From: Ornithomonoglobus_A sp045537455
GTDB lineage: Bacteria > Bacillota > Clostridia > UBA1381
DNA length: 28,135 bases
NCBI GenBank assembly: GCA_045537455.1
Contig: JAZSPM010000014.1
Coordinates: forward strand, 1 to 28,135
Direction of reading: 5' to 3'
Part shown: positions 8,226 to 16,929 of the stretch, piece after piece
Numbering within the stretch: the first letter of the stretch is position 1
Layout: every line of letters starts with the position of its first letter
Made by a program: the position numbers and the translations under genes
Notes under the pieces: model-generated
The model's database searches: none
What the model was told of the DNA's origin: nothing
The model's input: only the letters and a program-made list of their open reading frames with translations

Positions 8226-9011
8226 TTATACGCCTGCGGCGGAAAAGGTTGTCGTGCAGTTGATTTTGATTGTATATCCGTTTTTAAGCTCAATGCGTGA
8301 CGGCGATGTGGGGTATAGCGGTGCGTTGATAACAGTTTCCTTTTCGGGGGTTGCACCAATAATACTTCCGTTACCCGTTATATTATATCCGCCTTCAGGA
8401 ATGTTTTTGCCTACAACATATGTTCCCGGTGTGAGCATGATTGTTCCTGTGTGTGAACGTAAGCCCTTTAATTCCTCGTTTATATTGTACAGCTCGTCAT
8501 TTTTTGCTTTGACCTCAGCATTCATTTCATCAAGCTTTTTTTCAAAGGTTTGCTTTGTTGTTTCGTAATCCTCAAGCATGGCTGTTCTGTCTGCTAACTG
8601 AAGCGATTCATATGAAAGCTCCTCTACCTCTGCAAGAAGCTGTTTGTTTTCTGCATCAATTCCCGTGTATTCACTGCTTACGGTACGAAGCTTTTCAAGT
8701 GCAAGCTCTATATCAGCTCTGTCAGACGAAAGATTTATCCCAAGTAAAAATACCGCACAGATAAAAATTGCAGCTCCAAATACACAGGCAGAAGCGAATA
8801 AAAATCTGCCCTGCAAGCGTGTGTTGTCTTTGAATTCATATATTTCTTCTTTTAATGTGTCGTTTATGTCAAAGCTGAATTTGAATGGCTTTTTGGGTGC
8901 TTGATGTTGTTCGGGTGTTATTGTATCTGTTGTGTCGGCAGTTTGATTACTGTAATATCCGGCGATTTCAAGCACTTCGTCTTCTGTAACGGGGATTTGT
9001 TTATCTGCCAT
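8226..9011 (-). CDS. Membrane-anchored coiled-coil protein of unknown function (first of a related pair)
   Basis: This 261-residue protein has an N-terminal cytoplasmic region (1-69), one membrane segment (about 70-91), a coiled coil (about 100-185), and a C-terminal beta-rich domain (190-261) that reads GTYVVGKNIPEGGYNITGNGS. That G-x-Y-x-V-G-x-x-I-P-x-G-x-Y pattern occurs in small extracellular domains of many Firmicutes, as far as I recall; I know no proven function for it. It differs from its downstream relative mainly by the extra cytoplasmic region, which could receive a signal or bind a partner. An AGGAGA ribosome site overlaps the ispE stop codon, so translation is probably coupled to ispE. 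No enzyme motif is visible. Confidence 0.75.
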   Translation of the reverse strand: MADKQIPVTEDEVLEIAGYYSNQTADTTDTITPEQHQAPKKPFKFSFDINDTLKEEIYEFKDNTRLQGRFLFASACVFGAAIFICAVFLLGINLSSDRADIELALEKLRTVSSEYTGIDAENKQLLAEVEELSYESLQLADRTAMLEDYETTKQTFEKKLDEMNAEVKAKNDELYNINEELKGLRSHTGTIMLTPGTYVVGKNIPEGGYNITGNGSIIGATPEKETVINAPLYPTSPSRIELKNGYTIKINCTTTFSAAGV

Positions 9012-9021
9012 AATGGTTCTC

Positions 9022-9903
9022 CTAATTATATGTCTTGGTTAAAAACGTATCTTTAAACTGATACGAAAAGCTCTCTGCGGCATTAAATGCTTTGTCATAG
9101 TCATCAAAAATACCAAAAACCGTAGGGCCTGAGCCGCTCATGACTGCTCCTAAAGCACCGTGACCGAGCATTTTCTTTTTTATTCCGCCTATTATCGGAT
9201 ACATATTTCCTGTTACCGATTCCATTACGTTGCAAAGCTTATCTGCTATTTCTTTTATATTGTTATCCGATATGGCTTTTATCATTCCTTGCGTGTCGGG
9301 GCGTTCTTGTAGTGTGGCACTGTCTATAGCTGAATAAATTTCTGCTGTTGATATATTGACCATAGGCTTTACAAGAACAACATAAAACGGTTTAGGTGAC
9401 GGAAGCTCAGTAAGAAGCTCTCCGATTCCGCATGAAAGCTGTGTTCCGCCCTTTATACAGTACGGAACATCCGCACCAAGCTCTTTTCCTATTTCGCACA
9501 GCTCGTCGACTGAAAGTCCTGTATTAAACAGCATATTCATTGAAAGCAATACAGCGGCGGCGTTCCCACTTCCGCCTGCTAAGCCTGCCGCAACGGGAAT
9601 GTTTTTGTGTATCATTATTTTTACGCCGCTTTTTATTCCTGTTTTTTCAATAAATAGCTGTGCCGCCTGATAAGCTATGTTTTTATCGTTATCAGGAAGA
9701 TATTTCAGATTGGTTGAAATAAATATCCCGCGTGGGATTTTATCGACAAGAACCAAGTCGAAAAGATTCAGCGTCTGCATAATCATTTCGACCTCATGAT
9801 AGCCGTCCGGACGCTTGCCGAGGACGTCAAGTGTAAGGTTTATCTTAGCATATGAACGAGCCATTGCTCTTGAACCGGTTATTACTATATCGTCTCTTAT
9901 CAT
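9022..9903 (-). CDS. ispE: 4-diphosphocytidyl-2-C-methyl-D-erythritol kinase
   Basis: IspE phosphorylates CDP-methylerythritol with ATP in the MEP pathway of isoprenoid synthesis in the cytoplasm. The 293-residue length is usual. Seen directly: the N-terminal SYAKINLTLDVLGKRPDGYHEV with catalytic Lys20, the GHMP-kinase ATP loop PVAAGLAGGSGNAAAVL (about 103-119), the catalytic Asp145 in GADVPYC, and the late GAVMSGSGPTVFG motif. It starts at ATG 9903 after a clear AGGAGG, 19 bases behind tlyA. It stops with TAG, a rare stop in this window, which shows that TAG is read as stop here unless the protein extends six codons to the following TAA. Together with dxs upstream it gives two steps of the same pathway in one operon. 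Confidence 0.96.
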   Translation of the reverse strand: MIRDDIVITGSRAMARSYAKINLTLDVLGKRPDGYHEVEMIMQTLNLFDLVLVDKIPRGIFISTNLKYLPDNDKNIAYQAAQLFIEKTGIKSGVKIMIHKNIPVAAGLAGGSGNAAAVLLSMNMLFNTGLSVDELCEIGKELGADVPYCIKGGTQLSCGIGELLTELPSPKPFYVVLVKPMVNISTAEIYSAIDSATLQERPDTQGMIKAISDNNIKEIADKLCNVMESVTGNMYPIIGGIKKKMLGHGALGAVMSGSGPTVFGIFDDYDKAFNAAESFSYQFKDTFLTKTYN

Positions 9904-9922
9904 AAAATCCTCCTATTGTATT

Positions 9923-10729
9923 TTAAGCTAATACTTCGTGTGATTTATCCGCTATGTGTTTGATATATTCGTCGTCTATTGTGTCGTCACATTCTGATTT
10001 TTTCAGATATGCAAGATATTCTATGTTTCCCTCAGGACCTTTTACGGGTGAAAAGGAAAGTCCTGCAACCTTAAAGTTGATGCTTCTTGCAAAGTCAAGC
10101 ACGGTTTTTATAACGCTGTAGTGGACATTTATATCCTTTACAACTCCCTTTTTGCCGACCTGCTCACGTCCTGCTTCGAACTGCGGCTTGATTAAAGCAA
10201 CAAGCTCTCCGTCGGGCTTTAATAATTCGTATGCAACGGGTAACACAAGCTTTAAAGAGATAAACGAAACGTCGATTGAAGCAAAATCAAGCTCGCATCC
10301 GATGTCATCCTTTGTGACATATCGTATATTTGTACGCTCCATGTTCACTACTCTTTCGTCGCTTCTTAATTTCCATGCAAACTGACCGTAGCCTACGTCA
10401 ACGGCAAATACCTTTGATGCACCGTTTTGTAGCATACAGTCCGTAAAGCCCCCTGTTGAAGCACCTATATCCATTGCAGTCTTGCCTTCAAGCGTTATCG
10501 GAAATTCCTGCATTGCTTTTTCAAGCTTAAGACCGCCACGTGATACATATTTTAATTTTTCACCTCTGATCTCGGGGACTGTTTTTTCTTCGTCCACCAT
10601 CATACCTGCTTTATCACATTTTTGATTATCTATAAAAACCTGACCTGCCATAATAAGAGCCTTTGCACGCTCACGGCTTTCTGTTAAGCCTTTATTGACA
10701 AGCAGAACGTCTAATCGTATTTTTGACAT
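9923..10729 (-). CDS. tlyA: TlyA-family rRNA 2'-O-methyltransferase (S4 and FtsJ domains)
   Basis: TlyA methylates ribose 2'-OH groups in rRNA; in mycobacteria the sites are 16S C1409 and 23S C1920 and the modification sets capreomycin sensitivity. The 268-residue protein has an S4 RNA-binding domain (about 3-62: RLDVLLVNKGLTESRERAKALIMAGQV) and a Rossmann methyltransferase domain with the SAM loop DIGASTGGFTDCML (87-100). Clostridial TlyA is also called a hemolysin for historical reasons. The start at 10729 has a GAGGAA ribosome site and overlaps the end of dxs by 38 bases, so translation is coupled. The neighbours are the normal clostridial ones for the first half of this operon. Confidence 0.95.
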   Translation of the reverse strand: MSKIRLDVLLVNKGLTESRERAKALIMAGQVFIDNQKCDKAGMMVDEEKTVPEIRGEKLKYVSRGGLKLEKAMQEFPITLEGKTAMDIGASTGGFTDCMLQNGASKVFAVDVGYGQFAWKLRSDERVVNMERTNIRYVTKDDIGCELDFASIDVSFISLKLVLPVAYELLKPDGELVALIKPQFEAGREQVGKKGVVKDINVHYSVIKTVLDFARSINFKVAGLSFSPVKGPEGNIEYLAYLKKSECDDTIDDEYIKHIADKSHEVLA

Positions 10730-12560
10730 AATTTATTATTTCCTCGTTTCCAAGTCCGTATTTTTCATCTAATTCCGATACCGTTCCCTGTGGGATTATA
10801 ACATCAGGGAAGGCAAAAGCTTTAAAGGAGCAGTTAATGCAGGCTTCGGAAATTGTACAGCCGATGGCAGAGCCCATGCCGCCAATTTTAACGCCGTCCT
10901 CTAAAGTGATAATATTCTTTGTTTTGTTAATGCTTTTTATTATTGCTTCTGTATCAAGAGGCTTAATTGTAGGCAGTGCAATAAGCTCGCACGAAATGCC
11001 GTCTTTTGCAAGCTCCGTACAGATTTCATCAGCTTTTTTTACCATTCTGCCGGTTGCGGCTATTGTGAAGCCACTTCCTTCATGCAGTAGCTGTGCTTTG
11101 CCGTATACAAAATACGGAACACTTTTTTCGTATTGAGCTGAGCCTCTTGGGTAGCGTATTGCAATAGGAGCCTTGTGTGCATTTATTGCATAGTCAAGCA
11201 TCTGCTCAAGCTCGTTAAGATTGCACGGTGACAATATACTCATATTCGGCATATGCGAAAGATATGAAATATCGTATAAGCCCTGATGTGTTTCACCGTC
11301 TGCACCGACAATACCTGCACGGTCAATAGGGAATACAACATGAAGCTTTTGCAGACATACATCATGCAGTGTCTGGTCATAGGAACGCTGTAAAAATGAC
11401 GAGTAAAGCGGTATTACAGGAATATATCCTGCTGTGGCAAGACCAGCACTGAGTGTAACGCCGTGCTGTTCGGCAATTCCTACATCAAAGAATCTGTTTT
11501 TGTATTGACGTGAAAAGCTTTCAAGCCCTGTGCCGACCGGCATTGCACCTGTAATTGCAACAACTTTGGGGTTAAAGTCTGCAATTCTGCAAAGAGCTGA
11601 GCCGAAGCGGTCGCTGTAGGTTTCAGAACTCGAGGGCGTTTTGCCTGTGTCTTTATCAAAAGAGCCTATGCCATGAAATTTCTGCGGATTTGCTTCAGCA
11701 GGTGCATAGCCCTTTCCCTTTTTTGTCATAACGTGAAGCAAAACAGGCTTGTTTTCGCTTTTTGCATATTCAAAGCACGCAATAAGTGAAGTCAGGTCAT
11801 GACCTTCTATAGGACCGATATATGAAAAGCCTAAATCGTCAAATAGCGTTGTTGGTATAACCTTACGTCTGATTGAACGCTTTATTTTTCTTAAAAATGA
11901 TATTATATATTTGCCTGCAAACGGCAGTCTGCCAAGTATGACCTCTACAATATGCTTTGATTTAAAATATATCGGTGATATACGAAGGTTTCTGAGATGC
12001 TTTGATATTGCACCGACATTTTTTGAGATTGACATCTCATTGTCATTAAGAATCAGTATAAGAGGTGTTTTACTGCTGCCGGCGTCATTCATGGCTTCGT
12101 ACATCATACCGCCTGTTAAGGCACCGTCACCAAAAACTGCGGCAACATGATATTTTTCGTTGTTTAAGTCCCTTGCTCTTGCCATGCCCAAAGCGGCTGA
12201 AATTGAAGTTGAGCTGTGACCTGTGTTAAAACAGTCGTATTCGCTCTCGGAGCGTTTTGGGAAGCCTGAAAGCCCATTAAGCTGACGCAAGGTTGAAAAT
12301 TCGTTTTTTCTTCCTGTGAGGATTTTATGAATATAAGACTGATGACCTACGTCAAAAATAAGCTTGTCCGTGGAAAAGTCAAAAACACGGTGCAAAGCTA
12401 CAGTAAGCTCTACAACGCCAAGATTTGAAGCAAGATGTCCGCCTGTTTGTGAAATGTTGTCAATCAAAAACTCGCGTATGTCCGAACAAAGACCACTAAG
12501 CTCTTCAACCGGAAGAGCTTTTAAATCGGACGGAGAGTTGACCTTATCCAGAATATTCAT
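10692..12560 (-). CDS. dxs: 1-deoxy-D-xylulose-5-phosphate synthase
   Basis: DXS joins pyruvate and glyceraldehyde 3-phosphate with thiamine diphosphate, the first step of the MEP isoprenoid pathway. It also feeds thiamine and pyridoxal synthesis in some bacteria. From ATG 12560 the protein has 622 residues, the standard length. Seen directly: GGHLASNLGVVELTVALHRVF near residue 40, VGHQSYIHKILTGR (71-84), the thiamine diphosphate motif GDGALTGG (144-151) followed by LNDNEMSIS, and the transketolase pyrimidine-binding domain from about residue 320 (GIAEQHGVTLSAGLA). A longer frame reaches 12626, but the extra 22 residues are not family-like and would include the promoter, so I reject that start. 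A GAGGA site lies 11 bases before the ATG. Confidence 0.96.
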   Translation of the reverse strand: MNILDKVNSPSDLKALPVEELSGLCSDIREFLIDNISQTGGHLASNLGVVELTVALHRVFDFSTDKLIFDVGHQSYIHKILTGRKNEFSTLRQLNGLSGFPKRSESEYDCFNTGHSSTSISAALGMARARDLNNEKYHVAAVFGDGALTGGMMYEAMNDAGSSKTPLILILNDNEMSISKNVGAISKHLRNLRISPIYFKSKHIVEVILGRLPFAGKYIISFLRKIKRSIRRKVIPTTLFDDLGFSYIGPIEGHDLTSLIACFEYAKSENKPVLLHVMTKKGKGYAPAEANPQKFHGIGSFDKDTGKTPSSSETYSDRFGSALCRIADFNPKVVAITGAMPVGTGLESFSRQYKNRFFDVGIAEQHGVTLSAGLATAGYIPVIPLYSSFLQRSYDQTLHDVCLQKLHVVFPIDRAGIVGADGETHQGLYDISYLSHMPNMSILSPCNLNELEQMLDYAINAHKAPIAIRYPRGSAQYEKSVPYFVYGKAQLLHEGSGFTIAATGRMVKKADEICTELAKDGISCELIALPTIKPLDTEAIIKSINKTKNIITLEDGVKIGGMGSAIGCTISEACINCSFKAFAFPDVIIPQGTVSELDEKYGLGNEEIINYVKNTIRRSACQ

Positions 12561-12597
12561 CAGAATGTAAATCCTCTTTTCGTAAAATACTATAAAA

Positions 12598-12626
12598 ATT
12601 ATATCATAATATGTATTAAAAGTCAA
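12598..12626 (-). promoter_or_regulatory. Promoter of the dxs operon
   Basis: Read on the minus strand, TTGACT (12626-12621) and TATAAT (12603-12598) are 17 bases apart. The dxs ATG follows 38 bases downstream. Confidence 0.78.
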
Positions 12627-12649
12627 TTAAAGCGGAATATTTTTTTGAA

Positions 12650-12681
12650 AGAAGAAAAAGATGAGCCTTTTGGCTCATCTT
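12650..12681 (-). terminator. Terminator of the GH123-like gene
   Basis: AAGATGAGCC (12658-12667) pairs with GGCTCATCTT (12672-12681) across four bases. On the minus strand the stem is followed by TTTTTCTTC. The stem overlaps the stop codon of the GH123-like gene. Confidence 0.82.
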
Positions 12682-14272
12682 ATTTCACATACTTCTTAAT
12701 CTCTTCTTTTATCTTATCATTCAATGTTGGCAGGAATTCGCTGTTTCTTGGATAATCCTTAAAAGTGATTTCCATACCGGCTTCTTTTTCGATAAGGTCA
12801 ACAACGGCTTCTTTTCCGATGAAGCTTTCGAGCAATCGGCAAAGCTCAATTTCCTGTAATGCTTCTTTGAAAATCAAAGCACGTAATGACGGGAGAGCTT
12901 CGTTGTTGCCCGGATATACCGAGAATGCATCTCCTGATGAAAAAGCATAGCTTGCTGAGGTTGTAACATACGGATTAATCTTAAACTGCGAAAGCTGACT
13001 GTAATAGAAGTTGAATCCCCAATGTAAAAATCCTTTTATGCCGTGCTTATAAAGCTGAACTCCAAATATTCTGTTGCGGTATGATGGCATTGACAGGAAT
13101 CGGTTTCCGTAATACTCTATGGGGACGCAACAGTAATATGCCCACTGATTCTCAATATTCTTTTTCAAAAACGGATCAATGTGGTCGGTTACCGTTACAG
13201 GCAGAGAAATCATGCCTGTTTCATAAAATTCAATATTAGAAATTGCATCCATTATCTCGCAGTCACCGATTAATGGCTTAACAATATCATATGCATAACG
13301 GTAACGTTCAATATGATTCAGATTTGGTTCGTCTGAAATATGGAAATAGCATTGCTTTGCAACGCCCTCACCTTCTAAAAAATCCATAAGAGCAGGAAGA
13401 AGCTTTTCTTCGCCGTTTTCCGTAGCCATAATATTTGGAGTATATTCAAGTCCCCACTGCGAGAACAAATGGGAAATTTCAAAATATTTTATTCCATTAT
13501 TTTTACACATCTCAATCCAGCGTTTTAAAAGTGAAAAATCAAAGCTGTAGTTTTCGCCGTTCTTTTCAATTTTGACAAGCTGTGTACATGGACGCATTTC
13601 GCCTACGCCTGTGTCAAGTGGGGGTGTAATAACCGGAGTTAAAATCATGTTTATACCGAATTTAACAGCCATTTTCATGTATTTGTCAATCAAATCCCAA
13701 TGCTCCTCGCTATAGACCGCTACATTATGTGCCGAGGCGATGCAGTCGGTATGGAACCATTGAGTAAATATTGTTTTCTGTTCCGGGAGGTTTATTCCAA
13801 GTACCTCGATTTCTGTTTTTTGTGTGTATGAAAAATTCTCATTATTGGACGGATTACCGCTGAAGGTAATTTTAACGGGATATACCCCGGCAGGGTAATC
13901 TTTTGGGATGTTAATTTCAACCCAAAGAGAACGAGGGCTTCCGTTGACTCTTATATGTCCGTTTGAGTTTTTAAGCGGAGTAAGTAAATCGGGCATTTTT
14001 CCCGGCTCTGATGTGATAAAATCTGTATCGCTTATTCCGTCAGGATGCGGTAAATCCATTATTACATCATCAACGGTGTACAAATTTACAAAGTCCTTTA
14101 TAGGTGAATTTAATTCGACCGTGGTTAAAAAGCGTGATTTGCTGTGTAATATTACCTGATATGAATAGCTTTCGCCGCCAAGTAAGCATTTTTTGTCTGA
14201 ACAGACTGATTTGATATCGTTAAGTGTTCTGACTTTTTCAAGCGATGACGCTCTTGTAATTGTTAAATTCAT
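12680..14272 (-). CDS. GH123-like glycoside hydrolase (DUF4091 domain)
   Basis: This 530-residue protein has an N-terminal beta-sandwich (about 1-160, with the PKDYPAGVYPVKITF motif) and a TIM barrel (about 165-450). The motif YFHISDEPNL places an Asp-Glu pair at 314-315, which is the catalytic pair of the GH123 N-acetylgalactosaminidases, and GFLHWGFNFY is a family hallmark. GH123 uses a substrate-assisted mechanism on beta-GalNAc glycosides, so host glycans or glycolipids are possible substrates. Many DUF4091 proteins are uncharacterised, so the activity is inference. There is no signal peptide, which suggests a cytoplasmic enzyme. It starts after AAAGGAG and is divergent from an AraC regulator that likely controls it. 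Confidence 0.78.
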   Translation of the reverse strand: MNLTITRASSLEKVRTLNDIKSVCSDKKCLLGGESYSYQVILHSKSRFLTTVELNSPIKDFVNLYTVDDVIMDLPHPDGISDTDFITSEPGKMPDLLTPLKNSNGHIRVNGSPRSLWVEINIPKDYPAGVYPVKITFSGNPSNNENFSYTQKTEIEVLGINLPEQKTIFTQWFHTDCIASAHNVAVYSEEHWDLIDKYMKMAVKFGINMILTPVITPPLDTGVGEMRPCTQLVKIEKNGENYSFDFSLLKRWIEMCKNNGIKYFEISHLFSQWGLEYTPNIMATENGEEKLLPALMDFLEGEGVAKQCYFHISDEPNLNHIERYRYAYDIVKPLIGDCEIMDAISNIEFYETGMISLPVTVTDHIDPFLKKNIENQWAYYCCVPIEYYGNRFLSMPSYRNRIFGVQLYKHGIKGFLHWGFNFYYSQLSQFKINPYVTTSASYAFSSGDAFSVYPGNNEALPSLRALIFKEALQEIELCRLLESFIGKEAVVDLIEKEAGMEITFKDYPRNSEFLPTLNDKIKEEIKKYVK

Positions 14273-14292
14273 ATTAAAACTCCTTTCTTTTA

Positions 14293-14321
14293 TTGATTTT
14301 CTCTATAAACTATTGTATAAT
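14293..14321 (+). promoter_or_regulatory. Likely promoter of the AraC regulator
   Basis: TTGATT (14293-14298) and TATAAT (14316-14321) are 17 bases apart. A second TATAAT directly follows at 14321-14326. It overlaps the opposing promoter of the GH123-like gene. Confidence 0.5.
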
Positions 14322-14340
14322 ATAATCAACAGAAAAACAA
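14312..14340 (-). promoter_or_regulatory. Likely promoter of the GH123-like gene
   Basis: On the minus strand TTGTTT (14340-14335) and TACAAT (14317-14312) are 17 bases apart. The -10 boxes of the two divergent promoters share bases 14316-14317, so polymerase could not occupy both at once. Confidence 0.5.
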
Positions 14341-14382
14341 TGCACATAACGATTGAAAAAATGGACAAAAGGACGATTTAAT

Positions 14383-15201
14383 ATGAAGCATCAGACATAT
14401 TATAATACGAAATATGAATATGAAGCTAATATATGTAACATGACCGATGCACTATGTGTAAACTGTGCAGGCTCGGTGAACATTGATGTGGGAGTAAGTA
14501 ATCATTCAAAAAGACGTGACTATTATATTATTTATATGCTTGAAGGTAGCATGGAAATAAGCCTTGACGGCAACGGAATGAAAATTTCAAAAGGACAGCT
14601 TATTATAATAAAACCCGATACGGAGTATCAGTATGCATCAGAAAAAAATCAGCCGCTGAATTATCTGTGGATTCATTTTTCTGGTAAAATGGCACAAGGT
14701 ATTATTCAGCAATACGGGCTTGATGTTAATGTGATTTATAATGTCGGAGTTCATTCAAGGCTTTCGGATAGCTGGAAGCGTATGTTTTATGAATTCGTTA
14801 TAAATGATTTGTATTTTGTTGATGTGTCCGCGTGTATTCTAAAAGAAATATTTGCGGCGTTTTCAAGGTATATAAGCAACGACGGAAAGAATCAAAGATT
14901 AGTTAAATCGATTATCTATATTCATGAGCATTTTTCCGAGGAGCTGTCTGTGGAGGAATTAGCTGAGATTGAGGGGCTGAGTAAATCTCATTACCGTGTA
15001 TGCTTTAAAAAATCAGTTGGTATCTCACCTAAAGAATACATAATAGACAGACGTATAGAAGCGGCGTGTGCAATCCTTGAAGAATCAGGGAAGAGCATTG
15101 AGGAAGTGGCTCAGCTTGTGGGATACTCTGATGTATATTATTTCGGGCGGATATTTAAAAAGAAAATGGGTATTTCACCCGGAAAATACAGGGGAAAGTG
15201 A
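14383..15201 (+). CDS. AraC-family transcriptional regulator
   Basis: This 272-residue protein has an N-terminal cupin-like sugar-sensing domain (about 20-140: YIIYMLEGSMEISLDG, then KGQLIIIKPDTEYQY) and a C-terminal pair of helix-turn-helix motifs (about 175-270, ending VAQLVGYSDVYYFGRIFKKKMGISPGKYR). Members of this type usually activate sugar-degradation genes when ligand binds. I chose ATG 14383 because AAAAGGA lies at a good distance before it; a TTG at 14353 in the same frame lacks such a site. The gene is transcribed away from the GH123-like glycosidase with overlapping promoters, so that gene is the likely target. The FGGY kinase, convergent with it, may belong to the same pathway. 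It ends in TGA. Confidence 0.93.
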   Translation: MKHQTYYNTKYEYEANICNMTDALCVNCAGSVNIDVGVSNHSKRRDYYIIYMLEGSMEISLDGNGMKISKGQLIIIKPDTEYQYASEKNQPLNYLWIHFSGKMAQGIIQQYGLDVNVIYNVGVHSRLSDSWKRMFYEFVINDLYFVDVSACILKEIFAAFSRYISNDGKNQRLVKSIIYIHEHFSEELSVEELAEIEGLSKSHYRVCFKKSVGISPKEYIIDRRIEAACAILEESGKSIEEVAQLVGYSDVYYFGRIFKKKMGISPGKYRGK

Positions 15202-15213
15202 TTTATAAAACAT

Positions 15214-15242
15214 AACCGGAGCAGTGATTTATTGCTCCGGTT
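15214..15242. terminator. Hairpin between the convergent AraC and kinase genes
   Basis: AACCGGAGCA (15214-15223) pairs perfectly with TGCTCCGGTT (15233-15242) across 9 bases. The T-tract is poor on both strands, so it is a probable but weaker bidirectional terminator. Confidence 0.6.
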
Positions 15243-15251
15243 TGCTGTTAC

Positions 15252-16829
15252 TTATAAAATTTCATCTAATTTCTTTTCTGCAGTAAGTCCTGATTGGTAC
15301 TGCTTTATGTACTTTGAAAAACCTTCACTGCCCAAAGGCTCAGGTGCCAATGTTAACACATTCATTTTATCAAATACTTCAGAAGATAGCCATTCGCCCA
15401 ATGGCTTTCCGTTTGAGTTCATCATGTATAATGAAAGCAATGCTATTCCCCAGGCACCGCCTTCGCCTGAGTTTTCAGCAACCGAAACAGATACATTAAG
15501 TGCATCGGCAAGTATTTGCTGTGCAACACCTTCAACCTTGAAAAGTCCTCCGTGCGCCCGGAATATTTCCGCATTGACATTTTCGTTCTCAAATAGAATA
15601 TCCATACCGAGCTTCAAGGTTGCGAATGCGGAATAAATCTGTGCACGCATAAAGTTTGCAAGATTCATATTGCTCGCAGGCGTACGGAAGTACATTGGAC
15701 TACCTTTTTTTATTTCGGTTATATGCTCACCGGAAAGATAATTATAAGCTGTAATTCCATCGCAGTCGGTATTGCCTGTCAATGAATTTTTATATAAAAT
15801 TTCATAAAGCTCTGACTTGTTAACGGCAACGCCGGCAAGCTGTGCAAATTCTCCGAATATCTTTACCCATGCATCAAGCTCTGAACAGCAATTATTGCAA
15901 TGAATCATTGCAACAGGTGCTCCGTCGGGTGTTGTAACCATATCAATTTCAGAATATGAGTTATTCAGGGGTTTTCCCAATACAAGCATAGAAAAGATAG
16001 AGGTTCCTGCAGAGATATTTCCTGTTTTAGGGAGAACGGTATTTGTTGCTACCATGCCGGTGCCTGCATCACCCTCAGGAGGACAAAGAGGAATCCCTGC
16101 TGTGAGGTTGCCTTTTGGATCAAGGAATTTTGCACCTTTTTCCGTAAGATAAGCTCCCTTTTCTCCGGCGAGCTTTATTTGGGGAAGTATATTGGTAATG
16201 TCCCATTCATAGCCCTTTTCTGCGGCTAAATCATTAAACTTTTTTAGTAGCTCAATATCATAGTCATTATTATTAACAGGAAACATTCCTGATGCATCAC
16301 CTATTCCTATTTCGAATTTCCCTGTAAGTAAATAGTGAATATATCCGGCAAGAGTTGTAATATGAGTAATTTTGTTCAGATGCGGTTCGCTGTCAAGCAT
16401 TGCCTGATAAAGATGAGCAATACTCCAGCGTTGTGGAATATTAAAATTAAACAAATCTGATAATTCTTTTGACGCTTTTTCAGTGGTGGTATTACGCCAT
16501 GTACGGAATGGGACAAGCAAATTATCGTCTTTATCAAATGCCAGATATCCATGCATCATTGCGGAGATTCCGATTGCTCCGACGGTAGTCAGTGTGATTC
16601 CGTGCTGTGTAAAAATATTGTCTGAGAGATTAGCAAAGCATTCTTCTATGCCATTGTGAATATCCTCAAGCGAATATGTCCAGTATCCGTTTTCAAAGCT
16701 GTTTTCCCATTCATAGCTTCCGCTTGCAATGGGTGTTGCGGTTTCATCAATAAGGCACGCTTTTATTCTGGTTGAGCCAAGCTCTATGCCTAAATATGTT
16801 TTCCCTGTAATTATTTTTTCCTTTATCAA
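15252..16829 (-). CDS. FGGY-family carbohydrate kinase (xylulokinase-like)
   Basis: FGGY kinases phosphorylate pentuloses, hexuloses or polyols with ATP in the cytoplasm. Seen here: the N-terminal phosphate loop YLGIELGSTRIKACLID, the GISAMMHGYLAFD and PFRTWRN regions that line the sugar site, and the ATP-domain motifs GTGMVATN, GNISAGTSIFSML and GGLFKVEGVAQQILADAL. I place the start at TTG 16829, giving 525 residues, because GGAGAGG at 16836-16842 sits exactly six bases before it. The ATG at 16862 has no ribosome site and would add eleven residues that do not look like the family. A weak promoter (TTCAAT 16896-16891, TAAAAT 16874-16869) is possible. The substrate is unknown; the neighbouring isomerase remnant suggests a former isomerase-kinase pathway. 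Confidence 0.85.
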   Translation of the reverse strand: MIKEKIITGKTYLGIELGSTRIKACLIDETATPIASGSYEWENSFENGYWTYSLEDIHNGIEECFANLSDNIFTQHGITLTTVGAIGISAMMHGYLAFDKDDNLLVPFRTWRNTTTEKASKELSDLFNFNIPQRWSIAHLYQAMLDSEPHLNKITHITTLAGYIHYLLTGKFEIGIGDASGMFPVNNNDYDIELLKKFNDLAAEKGYEWDITNILPQIKLAGEKGAYLTEKGAKFLDPKGNLTAGIPLCPPEGDAGTGMVATNTVLPKTGNISAGTSIFSMLVLGKPLNNSYSEIDMVTTPDGAPVAMIHCNNCCSELDAWVKIFGEFAQLAGVAVNKSELYEILYKNSLTGNTDCDGITAYNYLSGEHITEIKKGSPMYFRTPASNMNLANFMRAQIYSAFATLKLGMDILFENENVNAEIFRAHGGLFKVEGVAQQILADALNVSVSVAENSGEGGAWGIALLSLYMMNSNGKPLGEWLSSEVFDKMNVLTLAPEPLGSEGFSKYIKQYQSGLTAEKKLDEIL

Positions 16830-16929
16830 TTTTATCCTCTCCAAACTTTTAATTTTATTCATATAATTATTTTATCAAACGGGAAAATAAATTGAAATTG
16901 CTTTTTTTGCTTAAAACATTGTTTTTTTT

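Noticed and set aside
10692..12626. dxs starting at 12626.
   Set aside because: That start lies on the -35 box of the dxs promoter and the added residues are not family-like.
14353..14382. AraC gene starting at TTG 14353.
   Set aside because: There is no ribosome site before it, while ATG 14383 has a good one.
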